From Tenrec ecaudatus (Eukaryota > Chordata > Mammalia > Afrosoricida > Tenrecidae), in NCBI RefSeq assembly GCF_050624435.1, contig NC_134539.1, positions 121,937,525 through 122,001,524 of the forward strand: DNA of 64,000 nt, given 5' to 3'. Of this stretch, positions 23,641-35,749 are shown piece by piece. A program made the position numbers and the translations under genes. Each line of letters begins with the position of its first letter. The first letter of the stretch is position 1. The notes beneath the pieces were generated by a model. That model was not told the DNA's origin, did no database searches, and saw nothing but the letters and a program-made list of their open reading frames with translations.

Positions 23641-24509
23641 TCATGGGTCCTTCTGCTGGTGCTGGACCAGGTGCTGGACCAGCCTGACAACACCAAATAC
23701 AGCACCCATGCAACTGGGGTGTGAGAGACGAGGAGAGAAGAGAGTAGAAAAACAAATTGAATAAAATGGTTTCAAATTTGGCCTAAAAGATCTACCATTA
23801 GCTCCAAGAAGCCCAGAAAATCATAAGACGGCTAAGTACAAAGGAAATCAAACATAGGAAAGTATAGTGAATTTTATGAAAGCTAGCGATAAAGAGAAAA
23901 ATCTTACAAGCATATTATTGCATGCAGGGGAAGGGGAAGGATGTTGATGGACCTCTTATCAGAACCCACAGAGCTCAACAAACAAGAGACCAACCTTTCA
24001 CAATTCCGGGGACTGGGAGATGCAGAGGAGGCTGCTGGCAAGGTAAAAATTTATATACAGTGAAAATGTCTTTCAAAATAAAGTGATACAATGTTTATGA
24101 GACAACTAGAAGTTAAATACTTCCTGGGTATTTGGTTGTACTAATAAGTTATTATAAATTTAAAAATATATTATAATTATGCTCTTAAGTCCACACCTTT
24201 CAGAGATTAATAGAATATTTACAAATGAAATGTTTCAATATCTTCAGTTTGCTTCAACATAATATAGGATGAGAAAGTGAGTAGGCTTAAAGTGAAATAA
24301 AATTTGATAATGAAGTAAACCTGAGCCGCAGGGCAAAGAGGCTTAATGCACTATGGTAATTGCTCTCACATATTTTATACTCCCTATAACAAAAAGTGAA
24401 AAAAATAATACAAATAATTTGTGACGTTTTATTCACCTGTGCTAAGCCCGTTCATAATATGTGCACACGAAGGACTTTGGAGAGTATCATTTGTCAGTAT
24501 TTTTTAAAT

Positions 24510-25270
24510 GTTATTTTTTTAAATCATTTTATTGGGGGCTCACACAACTCATCACAATCCATACATACATCCATTGTGTCAAGCACATTTGTACATTCAT
24601 TGCCATCATCATTCTCTAAACATTTGCTCTCCACTTATGCCCCTGGCATCAGCTCCTCATTTTTCCCCTTCCCTCCCTGCTCTCCGCTCCCTCACGAACC
24701 CTTGATAATTCATAAATTATTATTTTGTCATCTCTTGCCCTGTCCGACGTCTCCCTTCACCCACTTTTCTGTTATCTGTCCCCCAGGGAGGAGGTTATAT
24801 GTAGATCCTTGTGATCGGTTCCCCCTTTCCAACCCACCCTCTCTCCACCCTCCCAGTATCGCCACTCACACCATTGGTCCTGAAGGGATCATCCGCCCTG
24901 GATTCCCTGCGTTTCCTATCTGTACCAGTGTACATGCTCTGGTCTAGTCATATTTGTAAGGTAGAATTGGGATCATGATATTGGGGGAGGAGGAAGCATT
25001 TAGGAACTAGAGGAAAGTTGTATGCTCCATCGTTGTTACATCGCACACTGGCTCGTCTCCTCCCCGAGACCCTTCTGTAAGGGGATGTCCAGTGGCCTAC
25101 AAATGGGCTTTGGGTCTCCACTCTGCACTACCCCCCTCATTCACTATGGTAAGATTTTTGTTCTGATGATGCCTGATACCTGATCCCTTCGACACCTTGT
25201 GATCGCACAGGCTGGTGTGCTTCTTCCATGTGGGCTTTGTTGCTTATGAGTTAAATGGCCGCTTGTTTAC
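24510..25270 (-). mobile_element. L1 3'-UTR-type retroposon
   Basis: Antisense copy beginning at its poly-T (tttttttaaatcattttattgg) and running through tttgctctccacttatgccc, catcatgatattggggg and caggctggtgtgcttcttcca. It is 5'-truncated near 25270. The long plus-strand open frame across it is chance translation of pyrimidine-rich antisense DNA. Confidence 0.8.
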
Positions 25271-25464
25271 TGAATTTAAATTGCTATAGTAACTTGAGAT
25301 ATACATGTTTCTTTATTGTTGACTTAAACTTGTTTTTATTTTCTGAATCTAAAAATCACACCTTTCCACTATATATATATAAAAAAAGAAATCTAAAAAT
25401 ATAATATACAAATCCAAAAACATTTCAAATGACCTGTAATCCTATCAACAGAATCATTCATTCA

Positions 25465-25970
25465 AAAGATTTCTACTGAGTCCCACCTCACTTTAGCACT
25501 GAGAATACAGTGATTAATGAGACAGCCTATCCTCATGGAGTTTACATTATAAAGAGAGAGCTAATAAACAAGTAAAGATACTATTTAATGATCCTCAAAC
25601 TTAAAATTCATTGCCATCGCGTTGATTCCGACTCGTAGCTACAGATAGGACGGAAGGGATCTGCCCCTGTGGGTTTCTGAGACTGACCGTCCGTTCACAG
25701 GAATGGAAGCCTCATCTTCTCGCTGGATCAGCTGGTGGATTCAGACTGCCGACCCTGTATGGTTAACAGCGCAACACGGGACCCGCTATGCCACCAGGAC
25801 TCCTGACTGTAAAGAAAAATAAAGTAAGGCAAGGAGACCGTGGGAGAGGGGTGTGTCTGCGGTGATTTTAGGTAATATATTATCAGGATGACATTCTGCA
25901 CAGAGTCCTAAATGAGATGAAGGACTGAGTGTTCAGGCAGTATGTGAAAAACAAGAAGGCCCACGTGGGT
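25465..25970 (+). repeat. L2 element split by a SINE
   Basis: attcattcaaaagatttctactgagtcccacc and gagaatacagtgattaatgagacagcctatcctcatggagttta match L2 text. After the SINE it continues with aaataaagtaaggcaaggaga and gagtcctaaatgagatgaag, as expected of L2. Confidence 0.6.
25598..25806 (-). repeat. AfroSINE-type element inside L2
   Basis: ccatcgcgttgattccgact (BovB-like tail), tggattcagactgccgacc (B-box region) and taacagcgcaacacggg (head) in antisense order. Confidence 0.75.
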
Positions 25971-26424
25971 CATACTAAAGTATAATTTTCATAAAGGCAA
26001 AATCATGATGCAGGCAAATAAAAATTAAATGTGTGAAAGACTTTACTTAATGTGTTCCTTTGTGAAAGAAAGCAATAATCCTAGTAAGAGATTATAACCG
26101 ATTTGATAAGAATGTGAGAAAACAGAAATTTACAGTCAATTTAATAAAGGTACACTATTCTAAAATAAAAACGCTGGACTCTATGTATTTGGGACGATTT
26201 CATCAAGTGGAACTAGTTCATTACTACGGGACAAAATGGACTCCTTAATGAAGAGTCAATGGGCAGGTGAACTAAGGACAGCTGCCGCCACACGGTGATC
26301 CTCGGCAGGCCTGTGCTCCCACATGACTGAGTTGCCCAATGCTTTTTGTGAAGGCGGCGGTTTTATTAAGTAGCTGTGTCATTTGAGTGCAGTACTTAAG
26401 GGCTTTTCATGAGTCACAGGGAGC

Positions 26425-26680
26425 GATCTCTAAGGAGAAGGCGTTTGAAGCAGAGGAAGAACAAGCACAAAGACCCTCCAGTGGGAGCTGGCTCGGTAGC
26501 TGGTGCGATGGCTTGAGTGAATGAGAGCGAAGAGGTGGTCACCGCAGTGCTGGGGACATCTGGTCAAGCTGGAGCTGTAAATCATTTGGCGTTGGGTTTT
26601 CTGACAGTGCAAAGCCAATAGCGGTTCTTCTAAGAGGAGTGGTTTCTTTTTCAATCACTCTGCGGCTCCTATATTAAAAG
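26425..26680 (+). repeat. Possible distal part of the L2 element
   Basis: gaagcagaggaagaacaagcacaaagaccc recalls the L2 phrase about accumulated spare animals of the same order (AGAGGGAACAGCAAGTGCAAAGGCCC). The gap from 25970 is unexplained. Confidence 0.3.
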
Positions 26681-27349
26681 TTATATGTTATGAAGAGATA
26701 ATGGACTACAAAGGAAAACCATGGAGGCCACCGCTACAAGAATCTAGCAGGAGCTGGCGGTGAGCTGGCTCAGGGCAGCACGGCGGGGAGTGGCAAGTGA
26801 TTGGATCTGACCGTCTGTGGCAGTAGAGGCAGTTTACTGCTGGGTCCATACTGGATGAAAGGCAAAGAGGCTTTAAGAATTACTTCATCTTCAACCAAGC
26901 AGGAGTAACGGAAGTTGGAGTTAGTCTCCTGCAATAAACAGAAGGGGGAAAAGGACAGAAAACCTAATAAATGTCAGGAAGCTGAAGTAAGAACAGTGAT
27001 CCCAGAGAGTTGGCGGAGGGGGACAGAATGAGCCCTGTTGTTGCCCCAGTCTACTGGCTTTTAAAGTTTCTAGGTGATGGCCTAAGGAAGGGGCAAAGTC
27101 GAGGCTGTCTAATTCTAAGCAGAGGAGACAACTGAGGGTCTGAGGAGCTGAAAGCTTTGAAAGTGTGTTAGACTGAGCATGAGAGAGGAGAAAGCTACAC
27201 AGAGAAATTTCTAGATACCTGCCCTCTCAGTTACCCTGTTGAGTACTAAACAGTGCCCACACAGGAAAGACTGCTCAGGTAAGAGCCACCTGAAGGGTCA
27301 GGGGTAACCGAGCCCAAGGTGGGATTAGTACGTGTGTTCCCAACCAGCT

Positions 27350-27535
27350 CCATGTACGGGTGCAGTGGCCAAATGTTCACAACCAGCCGCCAGGTTGGTG
27401 GCTCAAAGCCAGCAGCCACTCTGTGGGAGAAGAGGTAGCCGAGTGCTTTTGGAAGCCCGTGCGTCAATTTTAATTTGTCCTTTAGAGTGACTGCGAGTCA
27501 GAATTTACTTGATGGCAATGGGTGGGGTTTAGACG
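27350..27535 (+). repeat. AfroSINE-type element, decayed
   Basis: ggctcaaagccagcagccactctgtgggag and agtgactgcgagtcagaatttacttgatggcaatggg match SINE body and tail. Confidence 0.6.
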
Positions 27536-27591
27536 GGCAAACGTCATGATTCATGGGACATTAAGGAGAGTACGCAGAAGGTCTTTATTTA

Positions 27592-27942
27592 GTCACCAAC
27601 CCAAACCTACTGCCATCAAGTTGATTCTGACTCCCAGAAACCAAGACTGCTGCGACTCTTTAGGGTAGAACACACACTCATTTTCCTCCTGTGATGGCAT
27701 TGAACACAACTGACCTTGCGGTCAGCAGTCCAACACTAATCCTCAGCATCTCCACAAAGTCAATTCTGACTCATAGTGATCCTAGAGGCAGAGTGACCCC
27801 GCTCCTGTGGGTTTCTAAGGCTGTGACTCTTTATAGGAGCAGTGTCTCATCTTTCTCCCCACAGAGCAGCTAGTGGATTTGAACTACTGACCTGTGGCTA
27901 GCAGTCCACCATGTAATCTACAGTTCCCCCAAGGCTCCTCCC
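27592..27942 (-). repeat. Two AfroSINE-type elements in tandem
   Basis: The antisense tail motif occurs twice: ccatcaagttgattctgactcc at 27612 and ccacaaagtcaattctgactca at 27752. The second copy is more complete and ends with ctagtggatttgaactactgacc and a tRNA-like head. Confidence 0.7.
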
Positions 27943-28224
27943 TTAGTGGGGAATAATTCATCCTATTTTAAACATTGCATTGGCCTCAAATCTAAAAAGC
28001 AGAACCAAACAACTCACTTATTCCCATGAAACCTAACTGTGTCTCCAAAACAAAGCTCAATATTTTCTGGAATACAAATCTATCCAGCAAAGTAAAATTC
28101 AAGCTATCCTATATCCAATTTAAAAATAAATAACAATAATAAATATCAAGCAAAGCATATTAGCAAGAAAAGAAGCCCGACCATGAGGAGAACTAAGGCA
28201 ATCAATCAAAACTAGCCAGGAACG

Positions 28225-28474
28225 GTTGTTGTTCGGTGCTGACGGGTCCCTTCAGATTCACGGCAACCTTCTGTGCAGGAGCTGCGCCAGCCTCCCGCGG
28301 TTCTTCTGTTGGAGCCGGTCTCTGGAGGCCTTCCTCCCTCCACTGCCCCGCCACTGTCCCAAGCAGGATGCCCTTCTCCAGGGACACGTCTCTCCTCACA
28401 ACACATCTGAAGGAGGTGAGAAGCCTCTCCACCCTTGCCTCTAAGGAACATTCTGGCTGAACTGGCAGGACAGA
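28225..28474 (-). mobile_element. BovB/RTE 3' end, antisense
   Basis: ggtgctgacgggtccct (tail), tgcccttctccagggacacg, and ccttgcctctaaggaacattctggc follow the same order as 53805-54064. The LTR at 28475 follows directly. Confidence 0.7.
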
Positions 28475-28993
28475 TGTTGAGGTAGTTTATTGTGCCAACC
28501 TGGCCGATAAACACATGTGGGGTTAATTGAAGGGCGGAGGGATAAATGGCTCGGTGAACCTCACTTTTCTAGTTCTCGGGTCTCTTGCTTTGTGATGGTC
28601 AGACCAGGGTGCAGCTGCCTTAGCCAGTTCCCTGCTTCAGCTGGCAAGGCTCACTTTCTGCAAGACATCCCTGAGGAGAAGCCGCATGAACCTACCCCGA
28701 TGCAGCCCTGGGTGCTGGAGCAGCCATGTGGAGACTCCTGCCAGTGCTGAGATGCTTACACATTCACTGACTCGGCTTTCCTCCTGCAGTTGGCATCACA
28801 GCGTGTGTTTTGTGAGATGGAGGAGGACTTTGTGGATTGGTGTTGAACATAAGGGTTAATGGGTTAATGTTGGACTTGTGGGCTTGGGCAGCACTGGGTT
28901 GGGATTTTTCTTGATGCGCACTTAACCTTTATGTAGAACTCTCTTATACATGTTTCTATGGCTTTGTTTCTCTAAAGTACCCAGACTCACACA
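28475..28993 (+). mobile_element. Solo LTR, same subfamily as 1137-1667
   Basis: Starts tgttgaggtagtttattgtg and ends acccagactcacaca. Compared with the larger group it has a different first 250 bases (gtgccaacctggccgataaac) but shares the 3' half. No matching 5-base duplication was found at the ends. Confidence 0.7.
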
Positions 28994-29032
28994 GTGTGAT
29001 AGTTAATTGTAGAATAATTTGGGTAACCTGTT

Positions 29033-29240
29033 GGCATTGTGTTGGCGTAGTTCTTACATGTTATGCTGCTAACTGAAAGGTCAGCAGTTCAAAACCATTA
29101 GCTACTCTGGAGGAGAAAAACCAGACTTGGTATTCCCATAGAGTTACCGTCTTTCTCAGAAACCCACAGGGACAGGTCTACCCTCTCCAAAGGATCACCA
29201 TGAGTCAGAATTGACTCCATTGCACTGAGTTTTGAGTTTG
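29033..29240 (+). repeat. AfroSINE-type element
   Basis: Head gttggcgtagttcttac, middle ggtcagcagttcaaaacca, and tail caccatgagtcagaattgactccattgca show the sense order. Confidence 0.75.
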
Positions 29241-30200
29241 CGCTTAATTTCTTCCAATAATGTGTTATAGTTTCAGTGTATAAAATTTGCATTTCTTTTG
29301 TTAAATGTATTCCTCAATATTTTATTTTTCTCAGTGCTACTATAAATGACTGATTTTTCAATTTTATATTTGAATTGTTCTTTGAGACTATAAAAATACA
29401 ATTGGTTTTTAAAGTTCCTCTTGCATCCTGTCACATTGCTGAATTTACTAGCCTTATTTTTAAATAAAGCTTTATTTTCTTATGTACAAGATCATGTCAT
29501 CTGCAAACATAAATGGTTTTATTTCTTTTCTAATCGGTGTGGCATTTATTGTTCCTTCATGACTAATTTCTTCGTTTAGTATCTCCAATAAAGGGGGACA
29601 GACACTGGGCAAGCGTGCACATTCTCATCTTGTTCCTGATCTTAGAAGCAAAGTGCTGAACGTCATCCCTGAGAGTGTTGTCGGCTGGGGGTGTTTGTAG
29701 CTGCCCTTTGTCAGACGGGGACATTCTTTGCCAGTTCTAGTTTAGGAATGTTTTCACCGTGATGGGGGGTGAGGGGGTGGACAAAATGCTCCCCTCCATC
29801 TTTTTTTTAAATCTATGGAGATCATCTAGTGTGTGTTTTTAATCCTTTATTCTATTGATTACATTAATTGAGTTTCAGTTTTTAGACCAATCTTGCCTTC
29901 CTAGGACAAACCCCACATGATCATGGTAGTGTGATAGTTTGTATGTTGCTGGATTCAATTTGCTAGGATTTTTATGTACATATTCATTAAGAAGATCACT
30001 TTTTAATTTTCCTTTTCAGCTGTCTTTGGGTGGGTATTTGCCTCGTGGTAGTTTTTCTTCTTTGGCTTTAGCCAGAGGTCAGATATGGCCATGCAGTTTA
30101 CTGGGTTGTTTCTGGAAAGAATTTGAGAAGTTAAAGTTTGGATTTTTTTGTTTGGTTGTTGTCTTTGGTTATTCCAGTTTGCAATGGCGAAAATGAATGT
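29241..30200 (-). mobile_element. L1 ORF2 remnant, antisense
   Basis: atgtacaagatcatgtcatctgcaaacataaatgg and catcttgttcctgatcttag are antisense L1 ORF2. All frames are broken. Confidence 0.75.
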
Positions 30201-30339
30201 GATACATGTATATTTTGAATTCAAGGGCGAAATCACCCCTTGAATTTCTCAGACGATGCTGTTTAGTCAACACGGTGGGCAGAAAGCCCGTGCCTGGCTT
30301 GATGCAGTCAGAGGCATAAGGCCGTATTTTGTATTAACG

Positions 30340-31110
30340 TAAGGATTAAGATAAGACAGGTACATGTAATTCACATGTCATGCAAGTCAATGCTTTAGAC
30401 ACATTGACAACATGAACATAAGAATTGTACACTCATCACCACAATCAATTTTAGAACATTTTCTTCATTCTTGTGCTCATTGTTATTAGCTGTCCTCTTC
30501 CCATCAACCTCCCCTGCCATAACCCCATCATTGTTTCTCAGAGATGCATAGTATTCCATGGAATGTGTGTACCAGGGTTTCCTCACCCATTCTTCCACAA
30601 ATGGGCATTTTGGGTGTGTCATCTTTTTGCTTTGTAGACAGTGCTGCAGTGCACCTGGGCCTGCATATGTCTGTTCATGTTTTGTTCTTTATTTTTTTGA
30701 GGTACACACTAAGTAGAAAGATTGCTGGGTCACATGGCCTTTCTATTAACATTTGTTGAAGGAAGTGCCATACTGTTTCCATTGTGGCTGTAAAGTTCTG
30801 CACTCCACCCTCAGTATACGGGGTTCCAGTCTCTCCACATTCTTTGCAGAATCTGTTGTTTTTTTTTGGTGTGTGTGTGTGTGCTTAATTTTGCCATCAG
30901 TGTCAGTATGAGGTGTTATCTCACTGTTGTTTTAATTTGCATTCTGTTTTTGAGCTATTTTGTTAGTGGTAGCTCTGGGGATTGCCATTAACATCTTAAT
31001 TTAAAACAGCCAGTTCAGATTAATACTAACTCAATTTCTAGACACAAACCTTCATCTGTTATAGCCCTGCTCTATCCATTATACTATTATACAAGTTACA
31101 TGCTTTTAAC
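30340..31110 (-). mobile_element. Second L1 remnant, antisense (3' UTR to ORF2)
   Basis: Includes agatgcatagtattccatgg and gatggcctttctattaac-like text, then tctggggattgccattaacatc, the antisense ORF2 order. It contains a (TG)n run at about 30867-30883. Confidence 0.7.
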
Positions 31111-31167
31111 AGTTTTTTGGCATTTTTTAAACCTTGGTAAAAAATTAGTGTGATCAACATGTAGGAG

Positions 31168-32565
31168 TCAAGATGGCATCCAGGTAGAATCACCTGTGTG
31201 GTGCTCCGGTTGTTAGACCAGAAAATTAAGAGATAGGCATGGGGAGCAAGCCCGAGGAGAAAGCACCAGGACCGGTGGTTTTGCAGGGATCTGGGGGGGA
31301 GAAGCAGCAGGGGAAGGGAGCAGTAAGCAAGCAACACCATAGACAGGGGAACAACTAGGAAATTAAAATCAACAACACAGACATAGCTATCCTAGGGGTG
31401 TTGGAGCAACAACAATCTAGCTAAGAAGAATTACTAAGAGGCAGACAAAAGGTGAGCATGATGGTGGGGCAGGAGGACGGTAAAAGGAAACAGAGGAAAG
31501 AGCTAGGAAGCAAAGCTTTGGGTAGAGGTATAAGCATAGGTGTGCACTTATATAAGTATATTAATTCATAAAGATAGATGTATTGGCCTACATACATATA
31601 TTTATATGGCAATACATTGAGGTAGTGGACGGACTTTGGGCCTCTGTCCAAGCCATCCCTCTTTGTAAGAATTTGTTCAAATAAACTGGCATTCTGTGCC
31701 AACTGGCAAACTGCTCACCCTCCTGGCACAATTGCTGAAGACAAAATGGGTGCACAAGCAAATGTGGTGAAGAAAGCTGATGGTGCCTGGCTGTCGAACA
31801 GCCATCTAGCAGGGAAGCAACTAGCCCACATGGAAGAAGCACACCAGCATGTGAAATCATGAGGTGTCGACAAGCAACAAAGAACCCCCCCCCAAAAAAA
31901 AACCAAAACAAACCCATGTTGTTGAAAATGAAGAGAGGGGTGAGCAGATACCCAAAACCCATCTGTAGACAATAGGACATTCCCTCACAGAAGAGTCACA
32001 AGGAAGGGATGAGTCAACCAAGACACAGTATAACACCAATGCAACACATACTATTCCTCTGGCTCTTTGAGGCTTCCTCTCCCCCCACTATCATGACCCC
32101 AGTCCTTTTTTTCACTTCCAGCTAGACGGGAGCATGTCCACTGGTACAGATAAGAGCTCATGACACATGGAATCCAGGTCAGATAAACCCCTCAGGAACA
32201 GAAGTGGGGGCAGCGATACCAGGAGGGTAGGGGGACGGTGGGAAAAGGGGAGGCAGGGGGAAACTATTGCAATGATAGACATATAACCCCCCAAGGGGTC
32301 GAACAACAGAAACATGGGTGAAGGGAGACAGCGGTTGGTGTAAGATATGAAAATAATAATAATTTATAATTTAGCAAGGGGTCACAAGGGTGGGAGTGGG
32401 CAGGGAGGGAGAGAGAAAAGAGGAGCTGATACTAAGGGTTCAAATAAAAAGTATATGTTTAGAAAATGATGATAGCAACATATGTACAAATAAGCTTGAT
32501 ACAATTGATGTATGGATTATTATAAGAGCTGTAAGAGCCCCTAATAAAATGATATTTAAAAATAG
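31168..32565 (+). mobile_element. L1 3'-UTR-type retroposon, long copy
   Basis: Sense copy ending gagcccctaataaaatgatatttaaa, with a polyadenylation signal near 32545. The phrases ggagcaacaacaatctagct, aagatagatgtattggcctac and ctagcagggaagcaactagcccacatggaagaagcacacc align to 41076-42300 in reverse. It has no open frame of its own. The long minus-strand frames here are chance. Confidence 0.8.
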
Positions 32566-32639
32566 TTGCATCAATATTTTCTATTATGTTTGCATGTGTC
32601 TGTCTCTACTGCAATATCAGTCTTGATTATTATAGGTAT

Positions 32640-33352
32640 ATGATACCTCTCCCAGCACTGGAAGCACTCACTTAGCTCTGCCAAGAGATCTGGAATACAG
32701 CTACTTGGCCAACTGATGGGAGGAATTCCAGTTTGTACCTATTCCAAAGAAAGATGGCCCAATAGAAGACAGAAACTATTAACTAATATCACGTACAGGT
32801 GAATTTTTGCTGATTGTCCCTCAAAAATTAATTCAGCAGTATAACCCCAGGGAGCTGCTAGAAGTTCAAGCCAGATTCAGGAGAGAATATAGCACGAGTT
32901 ATACCACTGCTGAAATAAAATGATTGCGGCTAAAAGCAGAGCATACCACAAAGATGTTTACTTGTATTTTGTTGGCTATGCAAAGGCTTTTGACAGTGTG
33001 GAACAGGATAAACTACGGATACCATTAAGTAGAAGGGGAATTCCAAGACTTCTTTGTGCTCATGAAGAAGCTGTACATGGGCCAAGAGGCAGTATTTCAG
33101 CCAGAACAAGGGAACGCTGTGCGGTTTAAAGTCAGGAAAGGTGTGCGTCAGGGCTGTCTCTTTTCACCATACTTATTCCATCTGTATGCTGAGCAAATAA
33201 TCCAAGAAGCTGGATTATATGACGAAAATAGTGGCTTCAGAATAGAAGGCTTATTAAAAACTTTTGTTATACACGACACAAATTTACTTGCTGAAAGTGA
33301 GGAGGACTTGAAGCATTTGCCGAGGAAATGTAAAGAATTCAGTCTTAGTATG
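32640..33352 (+). mobile_element. BovB/RTE reverse transcriptase remnant, 5' segment
   Basis: Translation shows YAKAFDSV (reverse-transcriptase motif A with its catalytic Asp) near 32980, then GVRQGCLFSPYLFHLYAEQI near 33140-33200 and ESEEDLKHL near 33290. At least one frameshift separates these blocks. It continues after the LTR at 33942. Confidence 0.9.
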
Positions 33353-33941
33353 TGTGGCAGTCACCTAATCTGGTGTCATTTAAGGATTGAGAGTGTAGGG
33401 GTGGAGTCTGGGCTGTCAATCTGGGGATAGACAATGAGACTTCTGTGTGGGCATGGCCTTCTCCTGAGAATTCTGGGAAATCTGGTAATTCCTTCTTGAA
33501 GGTAAGAGACACTAACTCTCTCGGTGCATTCCCTTGGAGACTCTCTACTGACAAGGTGAACTTCCTGTGAGGCATCCCTGAGGAGATGCCACATGGACCT
33601 ACGCTGATGCAGCGCTGGGAACTGGAATGGCCACATGGAGACTCCTGCTAGTGCTGAGATGCTTCTAACACCACGGACTGCAGCCACTGGCCTGTGATCG
33701 TTCTGCATTTGGCATCATTGCATGTGTTTCGTGAGTCTGAAGAGGACTTTATGGATTGGTGTCGGACATAGGGGTTAATACTGGACTTATGACTTTGAAC
33801 TGGGCTGGGTTGGCATGTTTTCTCCATGTTCAGTTGCTCTTGTATATAAATCTCTAGTATATAATCTCTAGTATATAATCTCTAGTATATAATCTCTTGT
33901 ATATAAATCTCTTGTTTCTCTAGTCTACCCAGACTAACACA
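33353..33941 (+). mobile_element. Solo LTR with perfect 5-bp target duplication
   Basis: Starts tgtggcagtcacctaatctg and ends gactaacaca. It is flanked by gtatg at 33348-33352 and 33942-33946, which restores the BovB reading ...ttagtatggattgtaaatc. TG...CA ends with 5-base duplication fit an ERVL/MaLR-type LTR. It contains a 14-15 bp tandem array at 33843-33914. Confidence 0.88.
33843..33914 (+). repeat. Five-unit tandem repeat inside LTR
   Basis: Unit tatataatctctag (14 bases; two units have an extra A; the last two read cttg). Other LTR copies have only one unit here. Confidence 0.9.
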
Positions 33942-34632
33942 GTATGGATTGTAAATCAATGTAAAGAAAGCAAAAATCATCTAACTGGAACAATAGGCAT
34001 AATGATAAACAGAGAAAAAATGGAAGTTGTCAAGGATTTCATTTTGCAAGGATCCACAATTAATGCTCATGCAGCAGTCAAGTAATTAAATGAGATTGTT
34101 TAGTCAATCTGTGACACAGACATCTTTTAAAGTGTTGAAGATTAAGAATGTATGTCACTTTTAATACTAAGGTGCGCCTGACCCAGGGTATGGTATTTGA
34201 GATGCCTCATGTGCATGTGAAAGTTGCTCATTGAATAAAGAAGACCAGAGAAGAATCAACGCCTTCGAATTATAGTGTTGGCAAAGAATATTGACCATGT
34301 ACCGTCAGAAGAGGAAACAACCCTGTCTTGGTAGAAGTACAGCCAGAATGTTCCTTGGAAGGGAGGATGGCAAGACTTTGTCTCATGTACTTTTGACATA
34401 TTAGGAGAGAGACCAGTCCCTGGAGAACATCATGCTGGGTAAATAGAGGGTCAGAGGGGAAAACAAACAAATCTTCAATGAGCTAGAGTCACATAGCAAC
34501 TGTAACAATGGGCTAAACCGTAATGGCTGTGAGGGTGGGAGGGACCAGACAATGCTTCATTCCATTGTACGTAGGGTGTCACTATGAATTGGAACTGACT
34601 GGGCAGTACCTAACAACAACAATAATAATAAT
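33942..34632 (+). mobile_element. BovB/RTE, 3' segment to end
   Basis: tcaatgtaaagaaagcaaaaatc and caattaatgctcatg continue the copy. The end reads ttccattgtacgtagggtgtcactatgaattggaactgac, then acaacaacaataataata, the simple-repeat tail of an RTE element. Confidence 0.85.
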
Positions 34633-34639
34633 TCTTGGA

Positions 34640-35202
34640 ATTAAGTAGGCGACTTCCTTCCACCTTACTCTTCTTATTCAAAACTGTTTTAGCCTTTCTA
34701 GTTTCTTTACCTTTTCATGTAAATTTTAGGATAACTTTGCCTATTATTCTAAAATAAAAGATTAAAACTCTTTCAGAAATTTCATCACACCTGCATTTCT
34801 ATTTGGGGGGCATTGACTTATTGAGTTTTCCAATCTGTGTAATATAGCACTTCATTTATCTTCCATTTTCTTTGATTGTTTTCATCAATATCTCTAGCTT
34901 TTTGGCATACAAGCCCTATACATATTTTGTAGGATTTACATCTCAATATTCTTTTAGACAAGTGATTGTAAAGGATATTGCATTTTTAATTTCAGTGCCC
35001 ACATTTTTATTACACACATCCAGGAATACAACTGGCGTTTGCACATCTATCTTATATTCTGCAGCCCTGCTTAATAGTTTTTGGAGTTTTCAGTAAACTC
35101 TTTGGATGTTTGTACACACGTACCATGTCACCTGCCAAATTTGTTTTTGACTGCATATCTAATTCTTGGTTGACAGTCTTTACCTTTTTATTTCTTTTCT
35201 AG
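34640..35202 (-). mobile_element. L1 ORF2 remnant, antisense
   Basis: attcaaaactgttttagcctttctag and catgtaaattttaggataac are antisense L1 ORF2. The RPL24 pseudogene follows immediately. Confidence 0.7.
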
Positions 35203-35749
35203 TTGCATTTGTATTTGAAAATCTCATCTGCCAACTTGGTGTTTTCCACCAACCCAGGGAGCAGAAACCTTCCCAGGCTTCACAATCTCCTGCCTGGGGG
35301 CTGCCTCTGTGGGAGCCTTAGGAGCAGCCATTGCTATCTTCTGAGATGCTTGCTTTGCCTGTTTTGCTTCCCTAGCAGCCCTGATAGCCTGCTCTCCTTG
35401 GGCCTTTCTGACTTCAGATTTCTGATTCCTCTTGGCCATTATATCAGCAAGAGATGCACAGTGATGGCCCTCCAGAATTTGAGTGCATGCAGGTTTTCTT
35501 CTTTTGAATTTCTTCCGATTACCCCCTTTCTGTGCTTCCTTCTGTAGGGAACAGTCCAGTTTCTCTGTCGAGGGCTCCTCTTGGAAAGGAATGCTATTCG
35601 CATTTTGCATTAAGAAATTGGAAAACCTCTCCATGGCCCTAGCGTAGTGTCCCCCACCCCGAGTCCAGTATAAATCTTGTCCCTGCTGAAACGGCACAGC
35701 TTGACTTCCATGGCTGCAACAGCAGAGGAACAGGGAAAATGGTGAAGAG
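35203..35749 (-). pseudogene. RPL24P: RPL24 processed pseudogene
   Basis: The minus strand carries an intronless, near full-length copy of the ribosomal protein L24 mRNA. It starts at ATG 35711-35709 (MEVKLC, close to MKVELC), continues through [10 protein letters not shown] near 35600 and SEEIQKKK near 35510, and then shifts frame to [13 protein letters not shown] at about 35450. The one-base loss lies in a tract reading actgtgcatctc. At least two in-frame stops occur in the first half, and the normal stop after VGGK is lost. A 5'-UTR-like pyrimidine stretch (35712-35749) and 3'-UTR text ggcagatgagatttt are retained. The poly(A) tail is eroded. It is non-functional. Confidence 0.93.

Noticed and set aside
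23429-23755. Proline-rich minus-strand protein
   Set aside because: Antisense of a BovB 3' fragment; no family recognised.
24396-24947. 183-codon open frame on the plus strand
   Set aside because: Same reason: antisense of the retroposon at 24510-25270, similar peptide to the frame at 48492.
35224-35697. 157-codon open frame with ribosomal protein similarity as a functional gene
   Set aside because: Only the C-terminal half is in the RPL24 frame; the N-terminal half is out of frame with stops in the correct frame and the normal stop is missing.
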